From Daphnia pulex (lineage: Eukaryota > Arthropoda > Branchiopoda > Diplostraca > Daphniidae), in assembly GCF_021134715.1 (NCBI RefSeq), contig NC_060024.1, positions 3,224,001 through 3,288,000 of the forward strand: a DNA stretch of 64,000 nucleotides. Direction: 5' to 3'. The notes beneath the pieces were generated by a model. That model was given only the letters and a program-made list of their open reading frames with translations. It made no database searches and was not told the DNA's origin. Positions 48,340-60,048 of this stretch are shown one piece after another. Both the position numbers and the translations under genes were made by a program. The stretch's first letter is position 1. Each line of letters opens with the position of its first letter.

Positions 48340-49240
48340 TACAGTACCCACCAAACTATTAGGTACACCCCCCTATTTTCAGTGCATTCTTATGGCACTA
48401 CGTGTCCTAGAAAAAATGCAATAACTCTTGAACCGCTTGGGCTAGATTTTTTTCCTTTTGGCTCTGAGTAGATCTAATGATGATCTACATTTTTTACACA
48501 CACAAAATTGTCGTAGGATTAACCCCCACGGCGCTACGGTATCGTTCAGTTTATTAGGTACACCTGTTTTCCCCCCATATGCGCCGTGTTAAATACGGCG
48601 TTTTCAAAAATTTACAAAAAATACTAAAAATCAAGCTAAAATCTTTTTCTTTGTGCCAAAAGAAGCAGAATTCTTCACTCTATACAAATATAAAGAATGA
48701 TTTACAATAAAACCAACTCAGAGAACCCTTCCCTATACCCTAAAGTTTTCCACTTCAAAATTTGTACTTTTTACAACAAACTTGCACTTTCGCCAGCAGA
48801 GGGCGCCAAATTTCGCTAAATTTTGAAGTGGAAAACTTTGAGGTATAGGGAAGGGTTCTCTGAGTTGGTTTTATTGTAAATCATTCTTTATATTTGTATA
48901 GAGTGAAGAATTCTGCTTCTTTTGGCACAAAGAAAAAGATTTTAGCTTGATTTTTAGTATTTTTTGTAAATTTTTGAAAACGCCGTATTTAACACGGCGC
49001 ATATGAGGGGAAAACGGGTGTACCTAATAAACTGAACGATACCGTAGCGCCGTGGGGGTTAATCCTACGACAATTTTGTGTGTGTAAAAAATGTAGATCA
49101 TCATTAGATCTACTCAGGGCCAAAAGGAAAAAAATCTAGCCCAAGCGGTTCAAGAGTTATTGCATTTTTCTAGGACACGTAGTGCCATAAGAATGCACTG
49201 AAAATAGGGGGGTGTACCTAATAGTTTGGTGGGTACTGTA
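48340..49240. mobile_element. 901-bp Tc1/mariner-like foldback element, complete
   Basis: Starts TACAGTACCCACCAAACT and ends with its exact inverse AGTTTGGTGGGTACTGTA. Arms of about 424 bp (48340-48763 and 48817-49240) are almost perfect reverse complements around a loop of about 53 nt. TA target sites and CAGT termini are typical of Tc1/mariner. No transposase gene is present. Single arms of the same family lie at 11330, 13580 and 39270. Confidence 0.92.
48793..48807 (+). promoter_or_regulatory. CTCF-like motif in the foldback loop
   Basis: CCAGCAGAGGGCGCC agrees at every position with the commonly given CTCF core CCASYAGRKGGCRSY. Binding is an inference from the motif only. The 39270 copy has one difference (CCAACAGAGGGCGCC on its minus strand). 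Confidence 0.4.
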
Positions 49241-49838
49241 CATTCTCACTTGGCAACGTTGGCTATGCAGTGCGGGCTCCACTCTTTCGGCGCGAGGATC
49301 CCCAGCACTCCTCTCGTGGCCACAGGAGTGCCCCTCTGGGGCCGCCACTCTAGCGCGTTCGGGTATCCTCGCTACATATGCTCCTAAGCCGCTTGAATCG
49401 AGAAAGTTAACGGTTATTAGTTTATACAAAAGCTTCATCGCAGACGCGGTTTTCTCTAACCACTACATCGTCGGTTACCCCCTTTATAGTGACAAAAGAG
49501 TATTATATCAAACATCTTGGTTGTAACATAGGCGATGCGTATCGACTAGACGATAAGTCTTGAGCTTTCGCCCAGCCGGTCACCGCTCTTTCAGATGCCC
49601 GGAGTAAGTGAAATAAGAATTTGATACAAAATTAAACAGTTTATTTTTGCCCTTTTTTATCTTCTAAACACAGACCATCTTGTACATGTACAGTACATAC
49701 CACCTTACATACAGTGTCATCCAAATCAAAGTCGAAATCAGAGGATGAAGAGCATATCTCCAAAGGATCATTTTCAGGAATTCGGCCGCCGATTTCCTCG
49801 ACGAAATCGACAGCAATTACTGCTTGAACACGAGCTTT
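49241..49838. other. GC-richer segment, no gene seen
   Basis: About 49250-49400 is GC-rich with short palindromic words. The frames overlapping it run into the foldback arm and are not credible genes. Confidence 0.4.
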
Positions 49839-51971
49839 TCAAAGTTGGAGTATCCATTCATCGTGATATTTCACGAAGTATTTTTTTCTCTTTGATACAC
49901 AAAGAAACACTTTCAAATGCTGAATTGGGAGAACGGTCGAGATTCTTTCTCTTCTATTGAGCGTCCTCTCGGTCGTGGCTTGGCACCATTCACATCTTTC
50001 TCTCTTTTCCACGAAATTTGAATGATGGATTCCTCTCTGAAGCGATTTCTTCTTGGGCACCCTGTCTCTCTTTTCTTTCTTTTCACCAGGATCTGTCGAC
50101 ACAGTTCTAGGACCTTTATAAGTTGTTGCTCCTCTTTACAGCGTTTCCCGGCATTCAAGTCGTAAAGTAAGAGACTTAGATTCACACGTCTCTTGAATTG
50201 CAGAAGATCCAGGAATGAAAGCCCATTATTGGAGTTTGGACTGTATCAATAAAATTGCTGAACTCAGTATATCACAGAAACATATCAAGCTTTTCACAAG
50301 ACAAGTTTCCATCAGAGTAGAAGAGACGGTGCCACCATTTTTTTATTTGCGGTCTCTCTCGTAGTAGTAACGCAGCTGGCTTGCCGTGTCTAAACCTTCC
50401 ATATTGTCAACATAATCGGCAAAAGCTTTTATCCAGACTTTGTTCGGACCGAACAATCGCACTAATTCCTTTGGACTGACACCTCTAAGCCGTGAAAGCG
50501 GGAAGCGAGTCGAAACGGCGTAGTGCCCTTCCATAAGAAAAGACCCTTTCTTCCAGTTCCTTGCTCACCGCCGAACTTGACTACAAATTTATCCTGTGGA
50601 AGGATCGTTTCGTTAACCGTCATAGGTTGACCCACTCTAGTATTCAGAATCGTCCCAACAGCATTGATCCCGTTCTTGTTGAGTTTATCAAAAGGGCGAT
50701 GCTCGTAAAGAGCGATCAAATGCTACCACAAGTCAAAGATTTTCTAAGAGCAGACAAAGATCAAGAGCTAATCCTTTCACCATCGTAAAATTTGAATCCT
50801 TAAACGTTTCACAAAGCCGAGATCAATATGATAGATCTCAAACTAGACGTGTATCATCTACTACAGCATCGACTTCAGACTTTGAAGTCGCTTTTGGTGG
50901 GATCGGGATCCCCTTCATTGATTGCCGGAGAATGGTTCAAACTTTAAACTTTACCGTGCTCTAGTCTGTACTTTGCCAATTGGGAGGCCTGCGACACTGA
51001 TGATATTTTGCATAGAGTATGTCCACAAACGGTAGGATCTTTTGAATGGTATACTGCCACACCTTCAGTTGCTTATCCTGTCTAATCCGCCATGATCAGC
51101 GCAAGATATGTGCCTAGAAATCAATTGTCAACCTCTCACGTATCATTGCTTTATGAACGATCTCAAGACTGTAACAAGAATCCGGTTGTCATTCCCAATA
51201 TATCCGACAGCTCCAGCAATTGATGATAAGCCGTCAAGAACTGTATTCCGAGGAACGCATTTTGCATTTTTTTAGCATTTTGCTAGATTACTTTCTTGCT
51301 GGTCTGCCTCTAAAATTCCTAGATGGTGGATTGCCATTTTTCCCGTAATCACAGAAGTCTTGGATATATTTATTAGATCTAAAGTTGAATGTCCGCCAAA
51401 CATTAAAAAAAGATGAAGATGGGAGCAAAAGTCCGATTGAACGGGTCGGATTTCTCCCGATACATTGATTCCGGTATCTCATCATCATCGTCACAGTACT
51501 CATCATCCGCATCAGTCCAATAGCTCACAGCTCACTTCCTTCCAATTCCGGTTAATGGCTTTATGGTGTGCAATTAATTTAGCATCGAATCATTCTTCTC
51601 ATCTTTTTCGCTGGTGAGTAACCACTACATAGACTAGCATGCTGTACTTTCTTTTTGTTTATTGCCTGCGTCAACCCAACCGGATTAAAAATTAGACGTT
51701 CGAGTCTGACGGACACGTTCCGCAACTTGAAAGGTTGCTTAGATTTTACCAGAGATTCTTCGTTGGCACTCTCTTCATTTTCTTTGGCATTTGGCTTCTC
51801 CGGATGAAGAACCGACTCTCTCTCAGGCGTCAGCTCCTGACCAGGTTCCTCAACCGGCTTCTCGGCTGCAACCAACTCCTCAGCGGCATCTAACTCCGCT
51901 TCATTATCTTGAAAATTAGTTTCAGTATCAATACCGATGGTCAATGATGATGGTTGGTTCTTTTTTCCCAT
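49839..51971 (-). pseudogene. piggyBac-like transposase, broken
   Basis: Pieces of a piggyBac (DDE) transposase lie in N-to-C order on the minus strand in different frames. An acidic N-terminal region is at 51971-51400 (ending in a D/E-rich run, WTDADDEYCDDDDEIPES, in a shifted frame). A block at 50719-50462 contains GINAVGTILNTRVGQP and FLWKGTTPFRLAS, matching the GT.-NR and WKD/V-S regions. A block at 50534-50343 contains DYVDNMEGLDTASQLRYYYE, the D-N-M-x-G-x-D region. The end, 50102-49839, contains RERCEWC, part of the C-terminal cysteine finger, with later cysteines missing. Frameshifts and stops separate them, so no functional enzyme is possible. TTAA-bounded ends were not identified. 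Confidence 0.75.
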
Positions 51972-53375
51972 TTACTCGTTCTTTTCTCCTTTTAATTGCT
52001 TCATTTTTAATGTATATGCTTCATCGGCTCTCTTGGAAGATTGCTTCACCGCTTTCGACTTTCAAAATTTGTCTGGCAACAATGAATAGCAGAGAGAGAA
52101 GAAGATGGGGGGGGGGGAGGCCGGGGAGGGGTTACAACAAGTTTTACAAACAACTGTACACAGTTTTACCTATTTATTCCGGTGAGTAGAACGTGAAAGA
52201 TATAAACTACTAAGAATTGAATTGGGAATCAACTTTTCACTTTTCGCCTTCAGTCTTACGCTACGCTGTGCAGGCTGTGCTATTGTAAATGCATCAATCT
52301 ACTTTTGTTTGGTTTCGATTCATCCAATGATCTTGCAGACCAGATTTTAGAGACTTCCTGATCCTAACATAGGTCGATCGTCAGTCTCCCTCAATCTGTC
52401 GTATCAGATTTATTTCTTTCGGAAGTAGACAGATGGGCACTAATTACACCGAGAAGCGCTTAAACGGAATCAAAATGAATCCAAAAAAATGAAGTGGTGG
52501 TCGGAAAGGAGCTTTGCCACGGAGGAATAAACTACTGCCAAATAAACCGGACACTTCAAACACCGCTCTGAATTCATTTGTTTCTACCGCCATGCCATCT
52601 TCTCTCGATCTTATAAGTGCACGAGAGAAATCAAAATAAAAACTAACGACTGATGGACATGAGCTTTGACATGAAGGAAAGAAACTACTAACGCCGAACC
52701 GGACACTTCTCGTTCTTCGTTTACGCCCTACATTACGCCCTACCTTCGCTTGGATTAAATTTCTTTCGAATACGCAAATGTCTGGCTGGCCAGCTCTGAC
52801 CAGCGACATTTCTTCTCCCTCAGCATCCAAGGAAATGTTGATTTCCTTCCCCCTGGAGGAACAAACCTGGCGAGACATAAATGTCCCATCAGTTCGCGAT
52901 CAAAGGTTCTCGTGTATACTTCGATCAGAGCCGCCTGTCGTGCCAAATTAGTTCCGTTACCGAAAAATTGAAAAATACGAAAATAACTCGTACGAATCGA
53001 CTGCCACTAAAACCCTCGACAAAAGAAGGAACAATTAACATTTAGTGAAAAGGTGATTCAATTCTGTGAGTGGAATTCAAAGAAAATAAATTAAGTCCAG
53101 GGACTTTTGGCTTATTTCTGGTTTCTCGTGTCCCTACTGAGAAGCCGTAACAAACTTTTCTCGCGACAGTTGATAATGGGTTAAGGGAAATATCAACCAG
53201 ACTGCCGCCCAACTATGGTTGCTTGCAGTTAACTTGGCCATTATGATAAGCTGCTTCATTGATGAATCCGATTGCTTGGCACTGCTTCAGTGTTCTTCAA
53301 AGAATATTTCGTTTCATTTTCTCTTAATTTAAAATTCTTCTGCTGGAAGATTTGATTGAAGAATTTTTAGACGAG
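51972..53375. other. no intact gene; two copies of a dispersed repeat
   Basis: GGAAAGGAGCTTTGCCACGG (about 52503) and GAGCTTTGACATGAAGGAAA (about 52668) begin two related blocks running to CCGGACACTTC, and both resemble 48070-48150. Short minus-strand frames over them (52444-52946) look like translations of the repeat. A poly-G run lies at about 52107-52116. Confidence 0.45.
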
Positions 53376-54244
53376 TAGGGTAGAGCGGGGCATTTGTGGA
53401 CAGGGGCATTTTTAAAAGTGGACTTTTCCACTAGTTGTAATAACTAGATTAAAATAAATTTTCACCCCAATGTCAAGCATTGCAAAATGCTTGCCCCCAA
53501 GAATTGTTTTGAAAAAGTAACGAAAATTGTAGGAGTTACATAAAAAAAAGTAATTTTTCTTTTTTTTCTGGTGGAATTTTTTCTCCCAGTGGCATCTTAT
53601 TATTGAGATACCCCTGAGATGTAAACGAAAATGAAACTAAAATAATAGTTAAAAAATCAATTCAATTCTGCGTTGAATTTCGTTTTTTTTGCTACGCTAC
53701 TTTGTTTAGTTGTAATTAAATATAATGTAGAAATATCTTTTGTGGGTGATTCTGAGGCAGGAAAAATGGGGTATTTTTGGACAGCCTACAGCAAATTAGC
53801 TTGGCTTTAGCAGACGATTTTCAACGTCACAACAGTCGAGTAGCAAAAAAATTAATCTTTTTCTAAACTTTCTTTTTTCTAAATTTTTAAACATGGCCTT
53901 CAAATTTGTAATAATACCATTCGAAAGAGAATTAATTTTTTGTACGAATGGTACCAATTTTCTTTTCATTTATTATTTTTTTATACATCGCAAATTCAAG
54001 AAAATTTTACTGTTCCAAAATGCCCCACCATCTTTTCGGAGAAAGAGAAAAAGACGTTTTACTTTAAAAATTATATTGAAATAACTTAAAAACCAAATTT
54101 AGTTTTGGAAAAAGATTTAAATACACGGAAAAAGGGATATAGAATGATTGAATAATAAACATATGTTTTTATGTACAATACAGCGTAATTTGATATAAAT
54201 TGGACAAACCACGATTTTGTCCAAAACTGCCCCGCTCTACCATA
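53376..54244. mobile_element. 869-bp TA-flanked element
   Basis: Left TAGGGTAGAGCGGGGCATTT and inverted right TATGGTAGAGCGGGGCAGTT share most bases and continue TGGACA; TA lies at both edges. No protein is recognisable. Same group as the 43044 element by its AGAGCGGGG terminus. Confidence 0.78.
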
Positions 54245-54322
54245 CAAAGATAACTTTTTTCCATTCTTACAAGAAAAATGATCAAAATCTGTCCTGAAAT
54301 GTAGGATCACTAATAAATTGCA

Positions 54323-54343
54323 CCTAAACCTAAACCTAAACCT
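54323..54343 (+). repeat. short CCTAAA repeat
   Basis: Three CCTAAA units plus CCT. It is not the usual arthropod telomere repeat (CCTAA), and too short to interpret. Confidence 0.6.
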
Positions 54344-54804
54344 TAAATGCTTTTTAGCACTGCATTCTCATTTTTTTTTGTTGGGAGGGGGGGTATTCGA
54401 GGGGTATCCGAACTAGTAGCGTTTTTATTTTTATTAGAGCGTTTTTATGTATATATGAGGGGTATTCCATTAGTAGTTTCCTTTATTAACCCCTCCCCAG
54501 CAGCGAAAATATTGCTTACCAATAGAATAAATACATAAAAATATGAATAGTTAGCAAGGCTGATAAACGACACTGTAAAAATGGATGCATAACTTTCAAT
54601 AAAAAAAAATTTTACAGTACCTTTCTAAAGTTTGGGAACGCGCGAGAGAACATAATTGAAAAAGGCGTTTTTCTCGGTGTTCAAAAATCCATCTTTTGTC
54701 GGAATGCGAGAAATGCCATTAGCGTTGGGAATACGCGTTTTTTTTTAGATTTTTCAATTTAGCTCTAGCTTTTTAATAGTGAATCCCAATGGTTTTTTTT
54801 TAAA

Positions 54805-55566
54805 TAGGGGAGAGTGGTGTGATATGGGACACGGGTCAAATGGGACAGCGGGAGGAAAAATAGTTCAAATCATTTTGAAATTATCAAAAAATTACCTAAA
54901 ATGTATATTGATGTATTCAAATGAGGGAAAAAGTTTGAGACGTTTTCAAGTTTTGGTTGAAAAATATAGGTTTTATTAAGAAAATAAAAAAACGGCTTTT
55001 TCTTTGCTGAAAATTTTGCCGCCATTTATTGTTTTCCAACGTATTGGAAACGTCAGAAATGGGATGAATTTAAAAGGGACAGCTCTATTCAAATCTGTAT
55101 TAATCATATTAGCTGAACGGGACTACATGCGAAGCGCAGGACTTCTCTAACATGAGACGGGCAAATACATTTAACAATTATACAAATTAGGTCAGACAGG
55201 ATAGAAAATAGCCAATTGCTACCAGTCATACAGACGGCCATCTCGCCTGTACAATGTTCGGTAACTCACTACAGAAATGAGACAGACAGACAGACTGAGC
55301 CATAGAAGAAGTGAGCCAACACTAGACGGACTGAATGGCCTGGCTTTTACTGAAGAAGAACAGCATTATACTAGTTAATGAGCAGTTTTTTTGCAACCAG
55401 AAAACTTTTTAAACTTATTTATTCAAATGAAAACTTTTCAAACATGCAGAATTAATGAATGCGGATAGTTTTCAATTTTATGAATTTTTTTCATGTGTTT
55501 TAATAGACTTAACTTAGGCTGCCCCAACTCTTCCACCCTATGTCCCAATTTACCCAATCTCATAGG
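54805..55566. mobile_element. TA-flanked element with diverged inverted ends
   Basis: Left TAGGGGAGAGTGGTGTGATA then TATGGGACACGGGTCAAATG; the inverted right side reads CTATGAGATTGGGTAAATTG then GGACA. The subterminal match supports one element of about 760 bp, but the outermost right end is not certain. A (CTC)n run follows at 55567. Confidence 0.5.
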
Positions 55567-56033
55567 CTCCTCCTCCTCCTCCTCCTAAATTTTGTTAAAC
55601 TTTAAAAATCGGTACAGGGTAAGCCTAGTCTGTCCCACTTTTAGGGTTTTTTACGGCCTTTGAAATTGGATTTGTTTTCTAAAAACAAATCGAAATCCAA
55701 AAAAAATAAAAACATTTTTTTACCTTCCCCACCACTTGATAAACCTGTTTTTTGGACCCCAAAATTTTATTTAAAAAAATAATTTAAAATTTACTACTGA
55801 ATATTTCTTTATTGCCTTTTTACAGGATGTGTAGTTATATGTTTCCATAAACTATACCAAATTTCAATGGAATCGGATAAAAAATATATACGCTATAGTC
55901 GCGGTTTTTATTTGGCACCCTTTATAATTACGGGTAGGAGAAACATAACGTCAAGTCAGTAGGGTGAGAGCTGCCCTGCCAGAATGGCGAGTAACAAAAC
56001 TGGAAACTCAAATCTTAAATATGTTGAATATCT
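55567..56033. other. intergenic, no gene seen
   Basis: AT-rich, with a short CTC repeat at its start. Nothing else definite. Confidence 0.4.
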
Positions 56034-56084
56034 CAGCCGCCGCCGTATACACAACCCAACGCAATTTGTATGCGGCGGCGGCTG
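56034..56084. repeat. GC-rich inverted repeat
   Basis: CAGCCGCCGCCGTATAC and GTATGCGGCGGCGGCTG pair over 17 bp with one mismatch around a 17-nt loop, in an otherwise AT-rich region. Confidence 0.75.
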
Positions 56085-56404
56085 GGGAACTATAGCGTAA
56101 TCGGCTTTATTTAAAAGCTGAATTACTTTACAATGATTAAACTTATTTACAAACCACTTTTAAACTCTTATCAATTCTTGTCATAAGTATTTTTGTAGAT
56201 AAATAGAAAATTTTTAGGACAACCGCATTACTAGGTATAATGAATTTACGGAGGAACTATTCGCCGTAAGGTCACCTTATGGTTACTTCATGAAAATTGA
56301 GTCATAGTCGAAAATTTAGGTATAATCTTCAAACTTTCCAATATTATTAATAAAAGGGTAGGGAACAATTATTAGCTGTCAATTATATTTTTTTCCAGTA
56401 ATTT

Positions 56405-56672
56405 GATCTATTATTTATTATTATTATGTATTACATTTATATAGCGCCTTTTCCATAACATGATCAAAGGCGCTTCAGTTTATCGAGATGTATTATACAT
56501 CATAGTATATTTAACGTCATGTTTCTTGACACTATTATCAAGAATCTGTGCTGTGCTGCCATTACAGGCGCGACTAACAATTTGTTGACGGGTTCAGCTG
56601 GGGATCGAAACCAGAGCCTCATTGCCTTTTTCCAGAGCGTTGACGCTCTAGTCCACTTCACCCCACATCCCC
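56405..56672 (-). mobile_element. tRNA-derived SINE with L2-like tail
   Basis: On the minus strand the head has an A-box-like GGTGAAGTGGAC, a perfect anticodon-type stem AGAGCG-TCAA-CGCTCT and a T-arm around GGTTTCGATCCCC. The 3' end reads GGAAAAGGCGCTATATAAAT then GTAATACAT and an (ATT/AAT)n run, very like the tail of the LINE at 30344-30452. Head plus LINE tail is the classic SINE layout. Confidence 0.72.
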
Positions 56673-56902
56673 GTGGGGTTAAAATTAACATTTTACAAAT
56701 TTTTCATCATGCAATTTGTTCCAGGTAACCCCCTTTTTCATATTTTGTTTACACTAACTCCCAAAATGTCTGGCAATATGCCCAGAAATTTCGTGGTTAT
56801 TTGCCCAAAATATTTGCACAAAATTTGAAAAAAAAACTCTGAGAAAAATGGGGTTTACTAAGTTAAAAACATTTTGGTGTTTGGAGATTTTTCAAAACAC
56901 AT

Positions 56903-57692
56903 TGTAACGGTTGCTTAACCGTTCACTTAGCGACAGCCTCGACACACTCCTTAACAGGTAGTAGCTGGCAAGCCGCACGCCAGATGCACGTGATCAATTC
57001 GTATCTGGATAGTCTGGAAACTGACCTCCAGTCTATGCCTGTTCACGACGGAGTCGTGATTTCGAATTTGGCGCCCGATTGTCGTTTGTTTATTTTTCGT
57101 TTTGTCTCGCCCGGAAGTCAAATCGAGTCCAAACTTGTTTTGTCCCATCCCTCTCCCGTTTACTTGTTCTAGGTGGCGCCTTTCTTGCCCTTTCCCCCGC
57201 GCCCTTTTCTATTGTGTTTATGTCACCCTACCCCTAATTCGAGGCCCAAGGAATTTCCCCTCGTTTTCGCCAGTCTGGCCGCAGCAGCCCTTTTGGATGG
57301 TCAGCCTCGTCGTCGTGTATTTCAATTTTGTTCGTTTGTTCGTGCTGCCTCGTGCAGAACTTGATTGTGTGTTTTTCGGCTTCGTTCATCTGAAGCCATC
57401 GTCTTACTGTTCGTGATTTATTGTATTTTTTGCTGTGAATAAAATTCAGTGCAGCGTTTGCTGCAGAGTTGGCCAGTAAAACTTGTGTTTGAGTTTTATG
57501 CCCAACAATGCCCACAGGGCCACGCCACGTCAGCAACCCACCAATACTTAAGCGGAGCCCACCTGAGACTCCGCGGAGACTATGCGATGTACACTTTTAC
57601 TGTAAGTAACATCTAGAACTGTGTCTTGTCAATACAAGCTGTTCTCCCATACATTGAGTACGTGTCGTTATTACCAGTAACTGCCTGTTACA
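56903..57692. mobile_element. solo LTR (790 bp) with 4-bp target duplication
   Basis: Begins TGTAACGG and ends CCTGTTACA, so the ends form the inverted repeat TGTAAC/GTTACA with TG...CA. It is flanked by ACAT on both sides (56899-56902 and 57693-57696). AATAAA at about 57438 could be its polyadenylation signal. No internal retroelement sequence adjoins it. Short frames inside are incidental. Confidence 0.82.
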
Positions 57693-59440
57693 ACATGTTA
57701 AGGCATAGAAAAACAAAATGTATAGGTAAATATTTGTTTGGATTAGCTAAACGCAACATTACTGTTTAGAGACAAGGACAAAGAATCTTGCGAGGCGAAG
57801 AAAAAGATGAAAAAGGGATAATTTCTTTGCCTTTAATTTTCGTCTGAAAAAACAAAGACAACAAAAGCTACCCTTCTTTCAGACACCTCAACCTCCCAAT
57901 ATATTTGAAGCGCCTTTAATCCTCTCTTTATCTCTTCAACCCACCACCCACATTTATCTTACGAGGAACGACTGCTCCCATCCCACTTCTGTATAGGACT
58001 AGTTTGAATTACCGGGTAAAAGGTTTTCATGTTAAGATTCACCAGCAGGTCTATACTCTAAAGCATTTACGGTGTCATATGTATGTCAAATAAAATCAAT
58101 TTTTCAATCGAAAAAGTCTAACACCTGTGTTACGATAATTGGGCTGGTTTGCAAAACAATGACAGTTATTTATTGTTCTGTATATATCGAAAGAAAAGTA
58201 GCGTTGGTTCGGCAATTGGACGATTCGTAAAAAAAATTTAAAGTCCCTATTTGGTTATTCCTAAACAAAATATCAAGCTATTTTTCTAACTGCCTTTAAA
58301 TGATTAAATAGCTCAGATGGTTGCAAAGAATGATAGCATTGAAATGAAAGATAACAGTGGGTTTTATTCCAATTTTGAGTCATGTTAATCATCGTCGGGC
58401 AAGTAGATCATGTCAAAGGAGAAACAACATATTTTAATAATGGAAAATAAATGTTAACAAAGAAATTGAACGGTGGGTTTAGGAGGGATGTTCATCTTCA
58501 ATTAGCACTATGACCTTTCTTTTTTCCCATTACCCTCTATACTTTGAACGACCTTGGGTAGTTTAAGAAAAAATATTTATGTTTTGTCATATTTTCAAAA
58601 CATTTCATGTTTCAGTTGCGATTGGTAAACGTGGGTCTTTACCTAAAGGTAAAAATTTGTTTTCTATTAGTAACCCTTCTTAAAAGAGAGAAAATGAGAA
58701 TGGTGAAACCCCGAAATGAGAGAAAAGCGTCACAATTTCGTACATTCATCTATTTTTTGGTGATTGACAACCCAAAATAAGTGGTACCCTTTTTAACAGT
58801 AAATGCAATTAACTAATTCGGTTTTTTTTCAGTAATTAATCTTTTTATGCATAGACTACTGTAGGGGAGAGTGGGGTGATCTGGCGTTCGGGTTGGTTGG
58901 CTTAATTGATTTTTTATGAAAATAAAAATTGAAAAAAAATCAGGAGATGTAGATGTTAGTTATGCGCATCCTTAAACAAAATTTCATGGTATTACAACGA
59001 ACGGTTTATGAATTATAAAAAAAAATTTGTCTTAAAATTGGGTCGTCCTACCTTGAATTTCGAATCAATTATCGGCTTTCCGGATTACTTTAAAATTATA
59101 AAAAATATGGAAGATATTCTACGTTATCTCCTCTTCAAGTCTGTTTAATTTGTTTTATATTTACAAAACAGATAAATAAGATATATTCAATAATATACTA
59201 AGACACATTTGTTGGGTGCGCATTGTTCACATAACGTCGGGGCTATTTGGGATACATAAAGTTTCATATGACACCAGTAAAATTATTTGTGTTTCCTTTT
59301 TTTCGTGTTTTGAGTCTACTAACATTCTTATTTAACCTTTTTTATTGATTTTCCGTTTGTGGGTTGCATTATTAGGTTATTTTTAAAATTTTGAGTTTTT
59401 ACTGTCAGTCAACGGTTTTTCCCATAATAAATACAGGGGC
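57693..59440. other. intergenic; isolated GGGGAGAG terminus
   Basis: No gene seen. TAGGGGAGAGTGGGGTGATC at about 58863 resembles the TA-flanked element ends, but no inverse partner was found. Confidence 0.45.
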
Positions 59441-60048
59441 TGATGTGAGCAACTAACCCGTATCTGGAGTCAGTTGCTCCGGATTACCAGTAGTATGACG
59501 ATGACATCCGTTTTCACGGCCGACAAGTATATAACCATGTAGCTGCACTTTATGTCGCTCTCTCAAGTGGTAATTCGTCAGCACACACGCCAACGAGTTA
59601 CGCTTGTAAGGGTGGTTCGAGACCTTACTTCACTTATATTAAATGAACACACAAGTGATCATCAGAGGATGACACTTATGTATTACACTTAAACACTAGG
59701 CATATAGTACAAGCATACAATTCATACTAGACCACTAGTGATAGTCAAGAGGGATATTACCAGAGGCGAGTCCGGAGCGGACTCCTAAACATGGGAAACA
59801 CAGGGGCTTTTATACTGCCGAACGCGGAAGTCAGCGTGTCGGGAATTGGGGTCGCGCTGGTCACGACATCGCTGCATAAGCGGCGATGGACCGAGTTACC
59901 GGGCACAATACGCCCACCTTCAAACTGCGCGCGCATGTGTCGGATCACTGTAGATGCGCCGCTTAATGGCTGGTTGCCCGCGCCCTCCCGTGGCTAGGTC
60001 TGGCGAGTATTATGGGCAGATAAACGTAGTTCAGCCGATCCTTACACA
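59441..60048 (-). mobile_element. 3' LTR of a Ty3/gypsy-like element
   Basis: On the minus strand it begins TGTGTAAGGATCGG and ends GCTCACATCA (TG...CA, 608 bp). It is immediately preceded by AAACGAGGGAAG, a polypurine tract of the kind expected next to a 3' LTR. The downstream order gag-pol-tract-LTR fits the minus-strand gypsy-like element at 60257-62310. The other LTR is absent. Confidence 0.65.

Noticed and set aside
54323..54343. Interstitial telomere
   Set aside because: The unit is CCTAAA rather than the arthropod CCTAA, and only about three units are present.
57102..57536. Frames of up to 104 codons on both strands
   Set aside because: They lie inside the solo LTR and show no retroviral or cellular domain.
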